Shown here piece after piece: positions 1 through 12,861 of a DNA stretch of 64,000 bases; the first letter of the stretch is position 1; each line of letters begins with the position of its first letter. The notes under the pieces were generated by a model, which was not told the origin of the DNA, made no database searches, and saw only the letters and a list, made by a program, of their open reading frames with translations. Made by a program: the position numbers and the translations under genes. Source of the DNA: Alteromonas macleodii (GTDB taxonomy: Bacteria; Pseudomonadota; Gammaproteobacteria; Enterobacterales; Alteromonadaceae); contig NZ_LR812090.1 of assembly GCF_903772925.1 (NCBI RefSeq), forward strand, positions 3,965,830 through 4,029,829, read 5' to 3'.

Positions 1-367
1 TTTCCATGTCTTGCTTAATAGCAACCTGACATGAAAGACGGCAGCCTTCGCGTGCTTCACCTTTAGTGATGTGGTCTAGTTCAGTTGGAAGAATTTCACC
101 ACCACCTGAGTGTACGTCTACACGACACTGACCACATGAGCCACCGCCACCACACGCAGAAGATACGAAGTATCCCGCATCAGCTAGAGCACCAAGTAGC
201 TTACCACCTGGCTCTGTTTTGATTGCTTTGTCTGGGTCACCGTTGATAGTGATAGTAACATCACCGCTTGGTACCAATTTAGACTTGGCAAACATGATAA
301 TAAATACCAGCGCTAGAACGATGGCAATGAACATGCCTACGCCTAGATATATTTCTACATTATTCAT
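1..367 (-). CDS. nqrF: Na+-translocating NADH:quinone reductase subunit F (N-terminal part)
   Basis: NqrF is the NADH-oxidising subunit of the Na+-pumping NADH:quinone reductase; it passes electrons from NADH through FAD and a [2Fe-2S] centre into the membrane subunits. Only the first 122 codons are present; the rest lies beyond the window start. Visible are an N-terminal membrane helix (about residues 7-27) and the plant-ferredoxin-type cluster site with cysteines 72, 78, 81 and 113, with the spacing usual for the family. The FAD/NAD(H) domain is off the edge. The start ATG lies 20 bp after the nqrE stop, making this the last visible gene of the nqrABCDEF operon. Identification is firm; completeness cannot be judged. 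Confidence 0.96.
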   Translation of the reverse strand, partial: MNNVEIYLGVGMFIAIVLALVFIIMFAKSKLVPSGDVTITINGDPDKAIKTEPGGKLLGALADAGYFVSSACGGGGSCGQCRVDVHSGGGEILPTELDHITKGEAREGCRLSCQVAIKQDME

Positions 368-387
368 TTATATGCTCCCGAGCTTTC

Positions 388-996
388 TTACAGCTGAATA
401 CCAGTGAATGACTGGAAGCCTAGTGCCATTAGACCCGCGATCATAAATACAGAACCTAGACCACGAACACCATCTGGCATATCAGCATACTTAAGCTTTT
501 CACGTACTGCCGCAAGCAACACAATTGCTATTGCCCAGCCAATACCACTTCCTACGCCGTAAACAACACTTTCGCTCAGGTTATATTCACGCTGTACTGC
601 GAACGCTACACCACCGAAGATTGCACAGTTAACGGTAATAAGCGGAAGGAAGATACCTAGTGCGTTATAAAGCGCAGGGAAGAACTTATCTAAGCTCATC
701 TCTAGGATCTGTACCAATGCCGCAATAACACCGATAAAGGTTAGGAAGTTAAGGAAGCTTAAGTCAGCTTCAGGGAAACCTGCCCATGCTAATGCGCCTG
801 GAGCAAGAATGTTTACATAAATAATTTGGTTAACCGGAACCGAGATACCTAGTACCACGATAACAGCAACACCAAGACCCATAGCAGTTTTTACTTTCTT
901 AGATACCGCAAGGAAGGTACACATACCTAAGAAAAGTGATAACGCCATGTTCTCAACGAAAATTGAGCGAACAAATAACGACAAATAATGTTCCAT
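388..996 (-). CDS. nqrE: Na+-translocating NADH:quinone reductase subunit E
   Basis: Integral membrane subunit of Na+-NQR, 202 residues with about six hydrophobic segments and no soluble domain. NqrE and NqrD are homologous and inversely arranged in the membrane; in the Vibrio enzyme four cysteines from the two proteins hold an iron centre midway across the membrane. Here the equivalents appear to be Cys26 and Cys124, each in a hydrophobic segment. The gene starts 3 bp after the nqrD stop and is followed by nqrF, so it is inside the operon. Length and sequence match the family. Confidence 0.97.
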   Translation of the reverse strand: MEHYLSLFVRSIFVENMALSLFLGMCTFLAVSKKVKTAMGLGVAVIVVLGISVPVNQIIYVNILAPGALAWAGFPEADLSFLNFLTFIGVIAALVQILEMSLDKFFPALYNALGIFLPLITVNCAIFGGVAFAVQREYNLSESVVYGVGSGIGWAIAIVLLAAVREKLKYADMPDGVRGLGSVFMIAGLMALGFQSFTGIQL

Positions 997-999
997 GAC

Positions 1000-1632
1000 T
1001 TACTCCTTAGGCTCTACTTGCTCAGGACGGATAGTACGGATAACCCAAATCATACCGCCGATTAAGAAGAATGAGCTGAATGGTAGAATTAACAAACCAT
1101 TACCTTGGTACCAGCCACCGTTTTGAACCAGTGGAAGGATTTCGAAACCTAAAATAGTACCGAAACCAAATAGCTCTTTAATTGTACCAATAACAATTAG
1201 AATGAAAGAGTAACCCAAGCCGTTACCGATACCATCAAGGAAGCTCATCAGAGGTGGGCTCTTCATGGCGTAAGCTTCAGCACGACCCATTACGATACAG
1301 TTAGTAATAATTAGACCAACGAATACCGACAGCTGCTTCGATATTTCATACGAATACGCTTTTAGGATTTGGTCAACAACGATTACCAACGACGCAATAA
1401 TGGTCATCTGGATAATAATTCGAACGCTAGATGGAATCTGGTTACGAATAAGTGAAATAAACAAGTTTGAGAACGCTACAACGCTTGTAAGCGCTAGCGA
1501 CATTACCAAGGCTGTTTCCAGCTTAGTGGTAATTGCCAGTGCTGAACAGATACCCAATACCTGTAGGGCGATCGGGTTGTTGTCCAGGATTGGCCCAAAG
1601 AGGGCCTTTTTCATTTCTTTAGTATCTGCCAT
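1000..1632 (-). CDS. nqrD: Na+-translocating NADH:quinone reductase subunit D
   Basis: Integral membrane subunit of Na+-NQR, 210 residues, about six membrane helices, paralogous to NqrE. Cys29 and Cys112 lie in hydrophobic segments at the positions known from Vibrio NqrD to ligate the intramembrane iron centre shared with NqrE. It lies between nqrC (10 bp gap) and nqrE (3 bp gap), on the same strand, so the genes are almost certainly cotranscribed. Nothing odd was seen. Confidence 0.97.
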   Translation of the reverse strand: MADTKEMKKALFGPILDNNPIALQVLGICSALAITTKLETALVMSLALTSVVAFSNLFISLIRNQIPSSVRIIIQMTIIASLVIVVDQILKAYSYEISKQLSVFVGLIITNCIVMGRAEAYAMKSPPLMSFLDGIGNGLGYSFILIVIGTIKELFGFGTILGFEILPLVQNGGWYQGNGLLILPFSSFFLIGGMIWVIRTIRPEQVEPKE

Positions 1633-1642
1633 GAGACTTCCC

Positions 1643-2407
1643 TTATGAACGCCATGCTTGGTTCTTCAGGAACTGGCCGAAGCCTTGCTCGCCTACCCAG
1701 TAACGAATGGTGTTTTCAACACCGTTACTAGTTAGGGTTGCACCTGAAAGCGCATCGATAGTGTGAGGATTGCTAGGGTTAGCATTTTTCACTACGCGAA
1801 TAGCAACTTCGCCATTCTCGTAAAGCTCTTTGCCGTCCCATTTGTCCTGCCAAGCAGGGTTTTGCACTTCACCACCTAGTCCTGGCGTTTCTTTTTGCTG
1901 ATAGTAAATAAGCTCGCGAACCGTTTGGCCGTCTGCATCTATCGCTAAGAATCCGTACATAAGATCCCAAAGACCGCTACCGTGTACAGGTAAGATAATA
2001 CGAGATACATCACCTGCTTCGTCACGAACTAAGTAAACACTCGCCACGTTAGGGCGACGTTGAAAACCAACATTGCTGTTAGTTACCTTTGTGCTGTACT
2101 CAGTTTGCTTAGCAGCTTTATACATATCGTAATCTGGAGCAGGCGCCTCAACAAATGTGCCTTCTTCAAGATTTACGTAACGCTGCTCTACTCGCTCACT
2201 GTACGTGCTTTCGATAGCGTTGTTGCTCATGCCCATTTCGTAAAGGCCTGCAGCATTAAGAATGTTGCTCTTTTTATCAAGAGCCGCGTTTGTTTGCTGT
2301 AAAGAGCGAAGGCCAACAGCCGCGCCAGAAACAACAATTGAACAAACCAAACATACGGCAACTACTACACCGATAGTTTTGCCTAAAGATTCTTTCTTAG
2401 CCGACAC
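1643..2407 (-). CDS. nqrC: Na+-translocating NADH:quinone reductase subunit C (covalent FMN)
   Basis: NqrC carries a covalently bound FMN on the periplasmic side and takes electrons from the NqrD/E iron centre towards NqrB. The 254-residue protein has one N-terminal membrane helix (about residues 11-34) and a soluble FMN-binding domain. The flavinylation motif D-A-L-S-G-A-T is at 218-224, so Thr224 is the predicted attachment site; the family is known to be flavinylated by ApbE, which is not in the window. Its start overlaps the end of nqrB by 11 bp, which suggests translational coupling. Confidence 0.97.
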   Translation of the reverse strand: MSAKKESLGKTIGVVVAVCLVCSIVVSGAAVGLRSLQQTNAALDKKSNILNAAGLYEMGMSNNAIESTYSERVEQRYVNLEEGTFVEAPAPDYDMYKAAKQTEYSTKVTNSNVGFQRRPNVASVYLVRDEAGDVSRIILPVHGSGLWDLMYGFLAIDADGQTVRELIYYQQKETPGLGGEVQNPAWQDKWDGKELYENGEVAIRVVKNANPSNPHTIDALSGATLTSNGVENTIRYWVGEQGFGQFLKNQAWRS

Positions 2408-3599
2408 GTGCTACCCTCCGCTTGATGTTGCTTTGTGCGACGAAATAGTCGAACAGTGGCGCCCACAAGTTAGCAAATAGAATTGCTAGCATTACACCTT
2501 CAGGGAAGGCTGGGTTAAGGACGCGGATTAGTACCGTCATGAAACCAATGAAGATACCGTAAGCCCACTTACCTTGGTTTGTGAACGACGCAGAAACTGG
2601 GTCTGTCGCCATAAAGAACATACCAAAAGCAAGACCACCAACAACAAAGTGCCAATGTGCAGGCATTGCAAACATAGGGTTAGTATCGCTGCCAATTAGG
2701 TTTAGCAAAGTTGCGAAGAAGGCAACACCTATCGCTACACCAGCAACAATGCGCCAGCTTGCTATACGCATGTACATGATGAACAAGCCACCAAGAATAA
2801 TAGCAAGAGTAGATACTTCACCCGCAGAGCCCGCGATAGTACCGATAAAGCTATCCATCCACTGAGTCATATCAGCGTAGTCTAGGTTACCCCACGCTGC
2901 TTGGCTAAGAGACGTTGCACCCGAATAACCGTCTGCTGCTACCCATACTTGGTCACCTGAGATTTGTGCAGGATACGCAAAGTAAAGGAATGCACGACCA
3001 GACAGAGCTGGGTTAAGGAAGTTACGACCTGTACCACCGAATACTTCTTTAGCGATAACAACACCGAAGGTAATACCTAGTGCTACTTGCCATAGAGGGA
3101 TAGTGGCTGGAAGTGTAAGTGCAAACAGTACTGACGTTACGAAGAAGCCTTCGTTAACTTCGTGCTTACGCACAGAAGCGAAAAGTACTTCCCAGAAACC
3201 ACCAACAGCAAAAGTTACTGCATAAATAGGTAGCCAGAAACATGCACCGTAGAAAAATAGACCTAAAATGCCAGCATTTGTCAGATCACCACCTAATGCA
3301 GTGAAAAGACCCGCCTGCCATGTGTCAGGCAGCGTTCCCGCACCAGCAGCAATAGCTTCTTGCGCTTGGAAACCAATGTTATACATACCAAAGAACATAG
3401 CTGGGAATGTTGCCATCCATACCATGATCATGATGCGCTTAAGGTCAATGCTGTCACGCACGTGCGTGTTAGCTTTGTTTACTTTACCTGGCGTATAAAA
3501 GATGGTCGCTGCAGCTTCGTAAAGCGCGTACCATTTTTCATGCTTACCACCCGGCTCGAAATCCGGCTCAATTTTTTCTAAATACGCTTTTAAACCCAT
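2397..3599 (-). CDS. nqrB: Na+-translocating NADH:quinone reductase subunit B (covalent FMN, riboflavin)
   Basis: Main membrane subunit of Na+-NQR, 400 residues, with about ten membrane helices. In Vibrio it carries a covalent FMN and a riboflavin and takes part in Na+ translocation and quinone reduction. The flavinylation motif D-G-Y-S-G-A-T is at 223-229, making Thr229 the likely FMN site. The start ATG follows the nqrA stop by 3 bp and the 3' end overlaps nqrC. Length is typical. No truncation or unusual insertion is seen. Confidence 0.97.
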   Translation of the reverse strand: MGLKAYLEKIEPDFEPGGKHEKWYALYEAAATIFYTPGKVNKANTHVRDSIDLKRIMIMVWMATFPAMFFGMYNIGFQAQEAIAAGAGTLPDTWQAGLFTALGGDLTNAGILGLFFYGACFWLPIYAVTFAVGGFWEVLFASVRKHEVNEGFFVTSVLFALTLPATIPLWQVALGITFGVVIAKEVFGGTGRNFLNPALSGRAFLYFAYPAQISGDQVWVAADGYSGATSLSQAAWGNLDYADMTQWMDSFIGTIAGSAGEVSTLAIILGGLFIMYMRIASWRIVAGVAIGVAFFATLLNLIGSDTNPMFAMPAHWHFVVGGLAFGMFFMATDPVSASFTNQGKWAYGIFIGFMTVLIRVLNPAFPEGVMLAILFANLWAPLFDYFVAQSNIKRRVARVG

Positions 3600-3602
3600 G
3601 AC

Positions 3603-4943
3603 TTAACCCTCTTTCTCTATCGTGGTCAAACAGTCGCGTAAGATAGGAGCGTAGTTGTATTTGCCTGGGCATACATAAGTACACAGTGCCAAATCTTCTT
3701 CGTCCAACTCTAAGCAACCCAACGTCTGAGCACCGTCAGTATCACCAGAAATCAGGTCCCTAAGCAGAAGCGTAGGAATGATATCTAGGGGCATAACGCG
3801 TTCGTAATTACCAATTGGAACCATAGAGCGTTCTGAACCATTGGTAGTTGTTGTCATATCATATTTCTTGCTACCACTTAGATGACCTAAGTAAGCGCGT
3901 GTCACTGAGTGTTGGTTTGAACCAGGTAGGATCCAACCAAACAATTTCTTCTCGTGACCTTCTTTTAATAGTGAAACTTGGGTGTGGAAACGACCTAAGA
4001 AACCGTGTACGCCCATTGCAGTGGTACCGTTAAGTACAGAACCAGAAACAACACGTACTTCACCGTCTACCTGCTCGTTCGCAGTTAGCTCGGTCACGTC
4101 TGCGCCAATTACAGTGCGCACTAGACGTGGGTTTGTTGCAGCAGGACCTGCAATTGAGATAACACGGCGGTTATCTAATTCACCCGTAGTTAGCAATGCA
4201 CCAATCGCCATAACGTCTTGGTAATTGATGTGCCAAACCGTTTTGTTCATGCCGGCTGAATCAAGGAAGTGGATATGAGTACCCGGTAGGCCCGCAGGGT
4301 GAGGACCGCCAAACTCTTCAACATCAACTGCCGCATCGCCAGTAGCAACAGAAGCACCTGCCGCTTTACAAACGTAAGTTTTGCCACCACTCAATTGCGT
4401 TAGCGCTTTAAGACCATTTACAAAATCGTCTTGGCGCTCAGCAATAATCACAGCAGGATCTGCTGCAAGTGGATTAGTATCCATTGCTGTAACGAAAATT
4501 GAGTTTGGTACAGAGTCTAGCTGAGGCGATTTGCTGAATGGACGTGTGCGTAACGCTGTCCACATGCCTGACTCTACAAGGATTGACTGAAGCTGCTCAC
4601 GTGTTGCGCTCGCGATCTGGTCAGCTGCAATTTTATCAAATGTTACGGCATCACTGCCGTTCACTTTGATAACTACAGACTGAAGAACACGTTTTGCACC
4701 ACGGTTAACCTCTACCACTTCACCCGCAGCGGGAGCAGTGAATTTAACGCCAGGATTCTTTTTGTCTTCAAAAAGAACCTGACCTTTCTTCACTACATCG
4801 CCAACTTGGACGTGCATGGTAGGGCGCATACCCACATATTCTTCTCCCAGAATGGCAACGCGCGTTGCAGCAGATGCATCAGCAATCTCCTGCTTTGGCG
4901 CTCCCTCAATTGGGAGGTCGAGACCTTTCTTGATTTTTATCAT
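3603..4943 (-). CDS. nqrA: Na+-translocating NADH:quinone reductase subunit A
   Basis: Peripheral cytoplasmic subunit of Na+-NQR, associated with the quinone-binding region. First gene of the operon nqrABCDEF. The frame is open for another 26 codons upstream, but the family's conserved start ([12 protein letters not shown]) begins at 4943, giving 446 residues, the same length as Vibrio NqrA, so I place the start there. The N-terminal half contains a barrel-sandwich (biotinyl/lipoyl-like) region, around residues 30-110. The operon promoter should lie in the gene-free 4944-5390 region, but I could not point to a convincing one. Confidence 0.96.
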   Translation of the reverse strand: MIKIKKGLDLPIEGAPKQEIADASAATRVAILGEEYVGMRPTMHVQVGDVVKKGQVLFEDKKNPGVKFTAPAAGEVVEVNRGAKRVLQSVVIKVNGSDAVTFDKIAADQIASATREQLQSILVESGMWTALRTRPFSKSPQLDSVPNSIFVTAMDTNPLAADPAVIIAERQDDFVNGLKALTQLSGGKTYVCKAAGASVATGDAAVDVEEFGGPHPAGLPGTHIHFLDSAGMNKTVWHINYQDVMAIGALLTTGELDNRRVISIAGPAATNPRLVRTVIGADVTELTANEQVDGEVRVVSGSVLNGTTAMGVHGFLGRFHTQVSLLKEGHEKKLFGWILPGSNQHSVTRAYLGHLSGSKKYDMTTTTNGSERSMVPIGNYERVMPLDIIPTLLLRDLISGDTDGAQTLGCLELDEEDLALCTYVCPGKYNYAPILRDCLTTIEKEG

Positions 4944-5390
4944 ATGTAATTGCACTACTCTAATAGAAATACCCTTTTGCATGACCGCAGAAAACCTGCC
5001 TGTCAGCATGCAAAAACGCACTATTAACAGGTGTTAAACACCTTTTTTGTTGATTGATGGAACTTGCTGCAATTGCTACGGTCAGCCTGTTATGAAGCCG
5101 TAACGCATAATTCCTTTAGCGGACGCTTTGTTCGCCCTTTCTATATAGACCACCAGCAGAAATTTACACTTATTATTGTTGTTGTGTAGCTGCAATCGCC
5201 ACTGCTGTTTTGGTAGAGGCAGAAAAGACCCCTACTTAATTTCGGGATTTTAGCATTAACCCATACGTTTGTGCCACGCTATTTCAAGATAAAGGCAAAT
5301 TTTTCTACAATTTAATGTAAACCTTTGGTCTTATTCATTTACATTTTTTTCGCTAGCACCCTATATCGGCTTGTAATAATGCACAAAAAA
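4944..5390. other. Gene-free region upstream of nqrA
   Basis: About 450 bp between the nqrA start and the fabV terminator. The open frame extending nqrA leftwards is not used by the family. I see no other gene. The region must contain the nqr promoter, but no clear -35/-10 pair or operator could be singled out by eye. Confidence 0.5.
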
Positions 5391-5412
5391 GCCGTCAAAT
5401 CAGACGGCTTTT
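5385..5412 (-). terminator. Rho-independent terminator of fabV
   Basis: Perfect six-pair hairpin GCCGTC / GACGGC (5391-5408, six-base loop). Reading the minus strand it is followed by a run of six T, so it should end the fabV transcript; the T4 on the other side makes it weakly bidirectional. Confidence 0.85.
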
Positions 5413-5452
5413 GCACAAATAGCATTAAGTTAATTAATGGTAAGTTTAGATT

Positions 5453-6631
5453 TTACCAGTTAACCAACGGGTCAACTTCACTGTCGTAATCAACGCTGTC
5501 AATGTCAAAACCAAACAGCTTTAGGAACTCATGGTGGTAACCTTTGTAGTCACTTAAGTCATGAAAGTTCTCTTGTGTCACTTGGTCCCATAGCGCTTTA
5601 ATTTTCGCTTGGGTAGCATCGTTGGTTTCTTTGCCGTCCATGCGATAGCGATTTGCTTCATCTAGCGTAGGAGTATTCCCAAATAGGCACTGTGTGAATA
5701 AGCCATGAATTTGTTCAATACAGCCTTCGTGAGTGCCCTCTTCTTTCATCACTTTGTAGATAAGTGAAATATAAAGGGGCATGACGGGGATGGCAGAACT
5801 TGCTTGAGTCACTAGCGCTTTTAGTGAGCTCACGTTTGCTTGTACAAGCAAATCACTGTTTTTGCCGATAATGGCTGCAGCTGCGCGGTCTAGGTCTTCT
5901 TTTGCTTTGCCGATAGTCGCTTGACCGTAAATAGGCCATGTAAGCTCTTTACCTATGTAGGTATAGGCAGTGGTTTTGCAACCTTCTGCTAGCACATCAG
6001 CATCGCGTAGAAAGTCCATCCAACGTTCCCAATCTTCGCCACCCATCACTTTAATAGTGTTGAGGATCTCATCGTCATTAGCAGGCTCAAGCGCCACTTC
6101 ATGCACTTTATCTTTATCTGTATCGTAAGTTTTTGTGGTATATGCCTCGCCTACTGGCTTAAGCGTCGACTTGTAGGTCACACCGGTTTCCGGGTCGGTT
6201 CTGCGCGGAGATGCAAGACTGTAGATAACCAAGTCAACCTTACCCATTTCAGCTTTGATTTTTTCGATAGCTGCGTTTTTAATCTCATCAGAAAAGGCAT
6301 CGCCATTAATTGTATCTGCATACAAGCCTTTTGCCTTGGCTTTTTCGTGGAACGCTGCAGTGTTGTACCAACCAGCAGTACCCGTTTTGCGTTCCGTTGG
6401 TGGTTTTTCAAAGCACACACCTAGTGTTTTTGCGCCATAACCAAAGGCAGATGTGATGCGTGACGCTAAGCCATAGCCTGTTGAGCTACCAATAACCAGC
6501 ACATTTTTAGGGCCTTCGCCTAAGTCACCTTTTGCTTCCACATAAGCAATTTGTTCATCAACCGCTTTAGCACAGCCTACCGGGTGCGCGTTTGTACAAA
6601 TGAAGCCTCTCACTTTAGGCTTGATAACCAT
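5453..6631 (-). CDS. fabV: trans-2-enoyl-ACP (CoA) reductase FabV
   Basis: FabV catalyses the NADH-dependent last step of the fatty-acid elongation cycle, reducing the enoyl-ACP double bond; it replaces FabI in many marine gammaproteobacteria and is known to be less sensitive to triclosan. The 392-residue protein starts with the typical M-V-I-K-P-K-V-R-G-F segment. Visible are the nucleotide-binding loop G-S-S-T-G-Y-G at 48-54 and the long-spaced active-site pair Tyr235 / Lys244 (Y-x8-K), characteristic of FabV as opposed to FabI. It stands alone with its own terminator. Confidence 0.95.
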   Translation of the reverse strand: MVIKPKVRGFICTNAHPVGCAKAVDEQIAYVEAKGDLGEGPKNVLVIGSSTGYGLASRITSAFGYGAKTLGVCFEKPPTERKTGTAGWYNTAAFHEKAKAKGLYADTINGDAFSDEIKNAAIEKIKAEMGKVDLVIYSLASPRRTDPETGVTYKSTLKPVGEAYTTKTYDTDKDKVHEVALEPANDDEILNTIKVMGGEDWERWMDFLRDADVLAEGCKTTAYTYIGKELTWPIYGQATIGKAKEDLDRAAAAIIGKNSDLLVQANVSSLKALVTQASSAIPVMPLYISLIYKVMKEEGTHEGCIEQIHGLFTQCLFGNTPTLDEANRYRMDGKETNDATQAKIKALWDQVTQENFHDLSDYKGYHHEFLKLFGFDIDSVDYDSEVDPLVNW

Positions 6632-6923
6632 AATAATTTTCCTTATTTGAGCGTGGGGCTATTGTAATGCCGAAGCCACTGATAACAACTCGGAGCAGAT
6701 GGAACTCTGCTGACATTTAATACTCTTTTTCCAGCATATCGCATACATGCATTCTCACCTACAAAACATAGTAGCATCACATATTTAGATTTGAAAAAGC
6801 GAAACACAAACGACCTCAAAGTATGAGTACATCGCTCGTTTACAAACTAAGCGTTAGAAAAGTACGAGGAATAGACTAGAAGATAGAAAGGAATCAAAGA
6901 TTAAACAAAGAAGAATACAGGTA
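6632..6923. other. Gene-free region between fklB and fabV
   Basis: About 300 bp, A+T rich, between the 3' hairpin of fklB and the start of fabV. No open reading frame of coding character and no repeat was found. It should contain the fabV promoter, not identified. Confidence 0.4.
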
Positions 6924-6955
6924 TTCACAGGAGTACCACTGGGCACTCCCGTGAA
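6924..6955 (-). terminator. Possible terminator of fklB
   Basis: Imperfect hairpin TTCAC-A-GGAGT ... ACTCC-C-GTGAA with one mismatch, 8 bp beyond the fklB stop. The minus-strand sequence after it is T-rich but lacks a clean T run, so termination is only likely. Confidence 0.4.
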
Positions 6956-6962
6956 GAAATCA

Positions 6963-7583
6963 TTAACCTAGAACGTCAAGAAGTTCTACGTCAAAGATTA
7001 GGGTGCTGTAAGGTGCAATAGCTGCGCCAGCGCCTTGCTCACCATAAGCTAGGTCGTGTGGTACGTATAGACGATACTTTGAACCTGCTTTCATAAGTTG
7101 AAGTGCTTCAGTCCAACCTTTGATTACGCCGCCTACTGGGAATTCAGCTGGCTGACCACGCTCGTAAGAGCTATCAAACGTAGTACCGTTTATAAGCGTA
7201 CCGTGGTAGTGAACACGTACTGTGCTAGAAGCATCTGGAGTCTCGCCGTCACCTTCAGTAACAACTTCGTATTGAAGACCAGATTCAGTTACGGTTACTT
7301 CGTCACGCTTTGCGTTTTCTTCAAGGTACTTTGTGCCTTCTTCAATAACCGCTTTGCTTGCTTCTTCTTTAGCAGCTTGCATACGCTTGTGAATTTCGCC
7401 AAACGCATCACGTAGAGTGTCGTTATCAACCTGAGGTGCTTGACCTGCGAAGGCGTCTTTAAGGCCAGCTACAACAGCGTCAATCGCTAGTCCGTCAAAC
7501 GGATTTGATTGTAGTTGTTGACCCATTTGAAAACCAATGCCGTAGCTTGCTTGGGTTTCTACTGTATTGAATGTATCAGTCAC
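6963..7583 (-). CDS. fklB: FKBP-type peptidyl-prolyl cis-trans isomerase FklB
   Basis: Accelerates proline cis-trans isomerisation during protein folding. I start it at the GTG at 7583, preceded by an AGGAG ribosome site 6 bp away; this gives 206 residues, the length of E. coli FklB, and the family N-terminus (T-D-T-F-N-T-V-E-T-Q-A-S-Y-G-I-G). A longer frame opens 12 codons upstream but lacks a ribosome site. The N-terminal part (1-95) is the helical dimerisation domain and residues 110-206 are the FKBP domain, with F-D-S-S and G-V-I-x-G-W motifs. No signal peptide, so a cytoplasmic form. Confidence 0.93.
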   Translation of the reverse strand: MTDTFNTVETQASYGIGFQMGQQLQSNPFDGLAIDAVVAGLKDAFAGQAPQVDNDTLRDAFGEIHKRMQAAKEEASKAVIEEGTKYLEENAKRDEVTVTESGLQYEVVTEGDGETPDASSTVRVHYHGTLINGTTFDSSYERGQPAEFPVGGVIKGWTEALQLMKAGSKYRLYVPHDLAYGEQGAGAAIAPYSTLIFDVELLDVLG

Positions 7584-7816
7584 AAGAACTCCTGAAATTA
7601 AATTACAAATGCAGTACAAATTTCAAACAAAACGCATATTGCGAGAATGTTTCTGCATTTTCCGGTGCAAGAGTGTATCACACCACAAAATATCTTGCTT
7701 TGAGCAATGTTAACTAGGGTGCAAAAGTATCAAAATGTTGTAAATTATAACCGAAAGTGGTTAGACAAGTCGCAAAGGACACAGTATGGTTAGGCCCATA
7801 TATTTAGGAGGAAAGC

Positions 7817-10438
7817 ATGCAAACACACTACGATGCTGAACTGAAAGATACCGTTCGATACCTTGGTAAAACCCTTGGTGAAACAATCAAAAATCAATTA
7901 GGTCAGGAGTGGTTAGACCGTATTGAAAAGATTCGAAAAGGCGGCCGAGCTTCTTATCAGGGAGACGCTACCTGTAGCGAAGAACTGAAAGAAACTTTCA
8001 AAACAATGTCTGACAGCGATTTGCTTACTGTTGGTCGTGCCTTCGCACAATTCTTGAACCTAGGTAATATTGCCGAGCAAGAATACAACGCGGCGATGAA
8101 TGTTGATGCATCGATAGATGCTCTGTTTAAACACCTAGATAAAGCAGAACTGACTGCTGACAAAGTACAAGACGCCGTTGCAAAACTAAACATTGATCTT
8201 GTATTAACCGCGCACCCTACCGAGGTTACGCGCCGTACACTTATTCATAAACATAAAGAGCTAGCGGATTGTCTTCAGGCTGTGCATCAAGCATCGTTAA
8301 GTGATGTTGAGCGTAAAAAGATAGAAACACGCATCGCTGACCTTATTGCACAGGCTTGGCACACTGAAGAAATTCGTTCAGTGCGCCCGACGCCTGTTGA
8401 TGAAGCGCGCTGGGGCTTCTCGGTCATTGAAAACTCATTGTGGGAAGCGGTACCTGACTTCATGCGCGAGCTTGATGGTCGTTTAAACGAAGACTACGAC
8501 GTATCGCTACCGCTAGACTCGTCACCAGTACAATTTAGCTCTTGGATGGGTGGAGACAGAGACGGTAACCCATTTGTTACTTCGAAAGTAACTGAGCAAG
8601 TATTGCTGCTGGCAAGAAAGCGCGCGGCTAAACTTTTCGCTATCGACCTTGATCGTTTGCAAGTAGAACTTTCAATGTACGATTGCAACGAAGAACTACG
8701 TGAACAAGTAGGCGATGCAAACGAACCGTACCGCGCCCTACTTCGCCCGTTGGTTAATAAGTTTATTGCTACTCGTGACGGCATTGCCGACTATCTTGCG
8801 GGTAAAAACCCGGACACGTCTAACTGGATAGAAAGCGACGATGAGCTTATCGAGCCGTTAATGCTTTGCTATCAGTCGCTATTAGACTGCGGTATGCAGG
8901 TTGTTGCTAATGGCCTACTTCTAGACACCATTCGCCGTGCTCGCGTATTTGGTATTCATCTTCTACGTCTTGATGTGCGCCAAGACTCTGAGCGTCACGC
9001 AGACGTATTTAGCGAACTCACTCGCTATTTAGGCTTAGGCGATTACGCACAGTGGAGCGAAGCCGACAAGCAAGCATTCTTATTGCGCGAGCTTGGTTCG
9101 AAACGTCCTCTGTTCCCTGCTCAATGGGATGCATCTGACGATGTAAAAGAAGTACTTGAGACCTGTAAGGTCATTGCAAAACACAGCAAGCATGGCTTTG
9201 GTATCTACATTATCTCTATGGCAAGTGAGCCATCAGATGTCATGGCGGTTCAGCTGCTTCTTCAAGAAAGCGGTGTAGACTGGCCGATGCCGGTAGCACC
9301 ACTATTTGAAACGCTTGACGATTTGAACAACTCACCAGATGTAATGCGCAAACTCCTGTCTATCGACTGGTATCGCGGTTACGTGAAGGGCCGTCAGTTC
9401 GTTATGATCGGTTACTCTGATTCAGCGAAAGATGCAGGTGCATTGGCTGCTGGCTGGGCACAGTATCAGTCGCAAGAAGCATTGGTTGCCATTGCAGAAG
9501 AATTCGACGTAAGCCTCACCCTGTTCCACGGGCGTGGCGGTACGATTGGTCGTGGTGGATTGCCAGCACACGCTGCTATTTACTCACAGCCTCCTGGCTC
9601 ACTAGAAGGCGGTTTCCGTGTAACAGAACAGGGCGAAACCATTCGCTATAAGTTCGGTATGCCTAAACTGGCTAAACGCAGCCTAGGTATTTACGCCAGC
9701 GCCATTATTGAAGCCATGTTGTTCCCACCTCCGGCACCAAAAGAAGAGTGGCGTGAGCTTATTACCGCAATGGCAGCGCAAGGTCGTGATAACTACCGTG
9801 CAACTGTACGTCACGATGAAGAGTTTGTACCTTATTTCCGCGTGGCTACACCAGAGCAGGAATTAGGTAAGTTACCACTAGGTAGCCGACCTGCAAAGCG
9901 TAAGCCTCAAGGCGGTATTGAGAGCCTACGTGCGATCCCATGGATATTTGCCTGGGCACAAACCCGTTTGGTACTGCCAAGCTGGTTAGGCGTTATGCGC
10001 GCTATTGATAGCGTGAAGACTCCTGAGAACGAAAAAGTGGTTAATGAGATGTTCAGCGAATGGCCATTCTACCGTTCACGTCTTTCTATGCTCGACATGG
10101 TGTTCCATAAAGCTGACCCACGTATCAGCGAAGCTTATGACGAGCGCTTAGTACCAAAAGAGCTTAAACACTTTGGTGAGGCGCTGCGCAGCGAACTTAA
10201 AGAAAGCATCTCGTCGCTGTTGGCTATTACAGGCGATGACGACATTATGAAGAACGACCCGCAAGGTAAAGAGTCGATGGAGATCCGTGCAGCGTATCTT
10301 CAACCGCTTCATTACTTGCAAATTGAGCTTCTAGATCGTATCCGTAAAGCCGGTGACGATGCGCAAAACACCAGTTTAGAGCGTGCTATGATGGTAACGA
10401 TAACTGGTATCGCTATTGGTATGCGTAACACAGGTTAA
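7817..10438 (+). CDS. ppc: Phosphoenolpyruvate carboxylase
   Basis: Adds bicarbonate to phosphoenolpyruvate to give oxaloacetate, refilling the citric acid cycle. The 873-residue protein has family length. Seen motifs: V-L-T-A-H-P-T-E-V with catalytic His133; G-G-D-R-D-G-N-P near residue 243; the mobile loop F-H-G-R-G-G-T-I-G-R-G-G near 574-585; and the R-N-T-G C-terminus that closes the active and allosteric sites. The start is supported by a strong TAGGAGG site 6 bp upstream. Monocistronic: long gap before it and a strong terminator after it. Confidence 0.97.
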   Translation: MQTHYDAELKDTVRYLGKTLGETIKNQLGQEWLDRIEKIRKGGRASYQGDATCSEELKETFKTMSDSDLLTVGRAFAQFLNLGNIAEQEYNAAMNVDASIDALFKHLDKAELTADKVQDAVAKLNIDLVLTAHPTEVTRRTLIHKHKELADCLQAVHQASLSDVERKKIETRIADLIAQAWHTEEIRSVRPTPVDEARWGFSVIENSLWEAVPDFMRELDGRLNEDYDVSLPLDSSPVQFSSWMGGDRDGNPFVTSKVTEQVLLLARKRAAKLFAIDLDRLQVELSMYDCNEELREQVGDANEPYRALLRPLVNKFIATRDGIADYLAGKNPDTSNWIESDDELIEPLMLCYQSLLDCGMQVVANGLLLDTIRRARVFGIHLLRLDVRQDSERHADVFSELTRYLGLGDYAQWSEADKQAFLLRELGSKRPLFPAQWDASDDVKEVLETCKVIAKHSKHGFGIYIISMASEPSDVMAVQLLLQESGVDWPMPVAPLFETLDDLNNSPDVMRKLLSIDWYRGYVKGRQFVMIGYSDSAKDAGALAAGWAQYQSQEALVAIAEEFDVSLTLFHGRGGTIGRGGLPAHAAIYSQPPGSLEGGFRVTEQGETIRYKFGMPKLAKRSLGIYASAIIEAMLFPPPAPKEEWRELITAMAAQGRDNYRATVRHDEEFVPYFRVATPEQELGKLPLGSRPAKRKPQGGIESLRAIPWIFAWAQTRLVLPSWLGVMRAIDSVKTPENEKVVNEMFSEWPFYRSRLSMLDMVFHKADPRISEAYDERLVPKELKHFGEALRSELKESISSLLAITGDDDIMKNDPQGKESMEIRAAYLQPLHYLQIELLDRIRKAGDDAQNTSLERAMMVTITGIAIGMRNTG

Positions 10439-10520
10439 GCACTGTGTTAGCGAAGTGGTTGAATTGACGCATACAGCTTTATTATGTTGGTCACCTCTCG
10501 CTTCGCTAAGCAATAATATA

Positions 10521-10556
10521 AAAAAGCCCGCTTCATCAAAATGAAGCGGGCTTTTT
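10521..10556. terminator. Bidirectional terminator between ppc and katG
   Basis: Perfect 16-bp stem (arms 10521-10536 and 10541-10556, four-base loop). It begins with A5 and ends with T5, so it serves both the ppc transcript from the left and the katG transcript from the right. Confidence 0.93.
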
Positions 10557-10600
10557 ATTGCTTACGTGTTTTTACTTACACTAAAGATAAGTACCACGTA

Positions 10601-12835
<2,235 letters not shown>

Positions 12836-12846
12836 TTAGTTAAGTT

Positions 12847-12861
12847 ATAGGATTGACCTAT
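12847..12861 (-). promoter_or_regulatory. Candidate OxyR site upstream of katG
   Basis: The 15-mer ATAGGATTGACCTAT has the ATAG-N7-CTAT form of an OxyR half-site pair, with the preferred A at the tenth position. It is 57 bp upstream of the katG start. Only one of the two dyads of a full OxyR operator is convincing. Inference from the published OxyR consensus and gene identity. Confidence 0.55.

Noticed and set aside
6101..6424. 107-codon open frame on the plus strand
   Set aside because: Lies fully antisense to fabV, whose protein is conserved throughout; the frame has the composition expected of a shadow.
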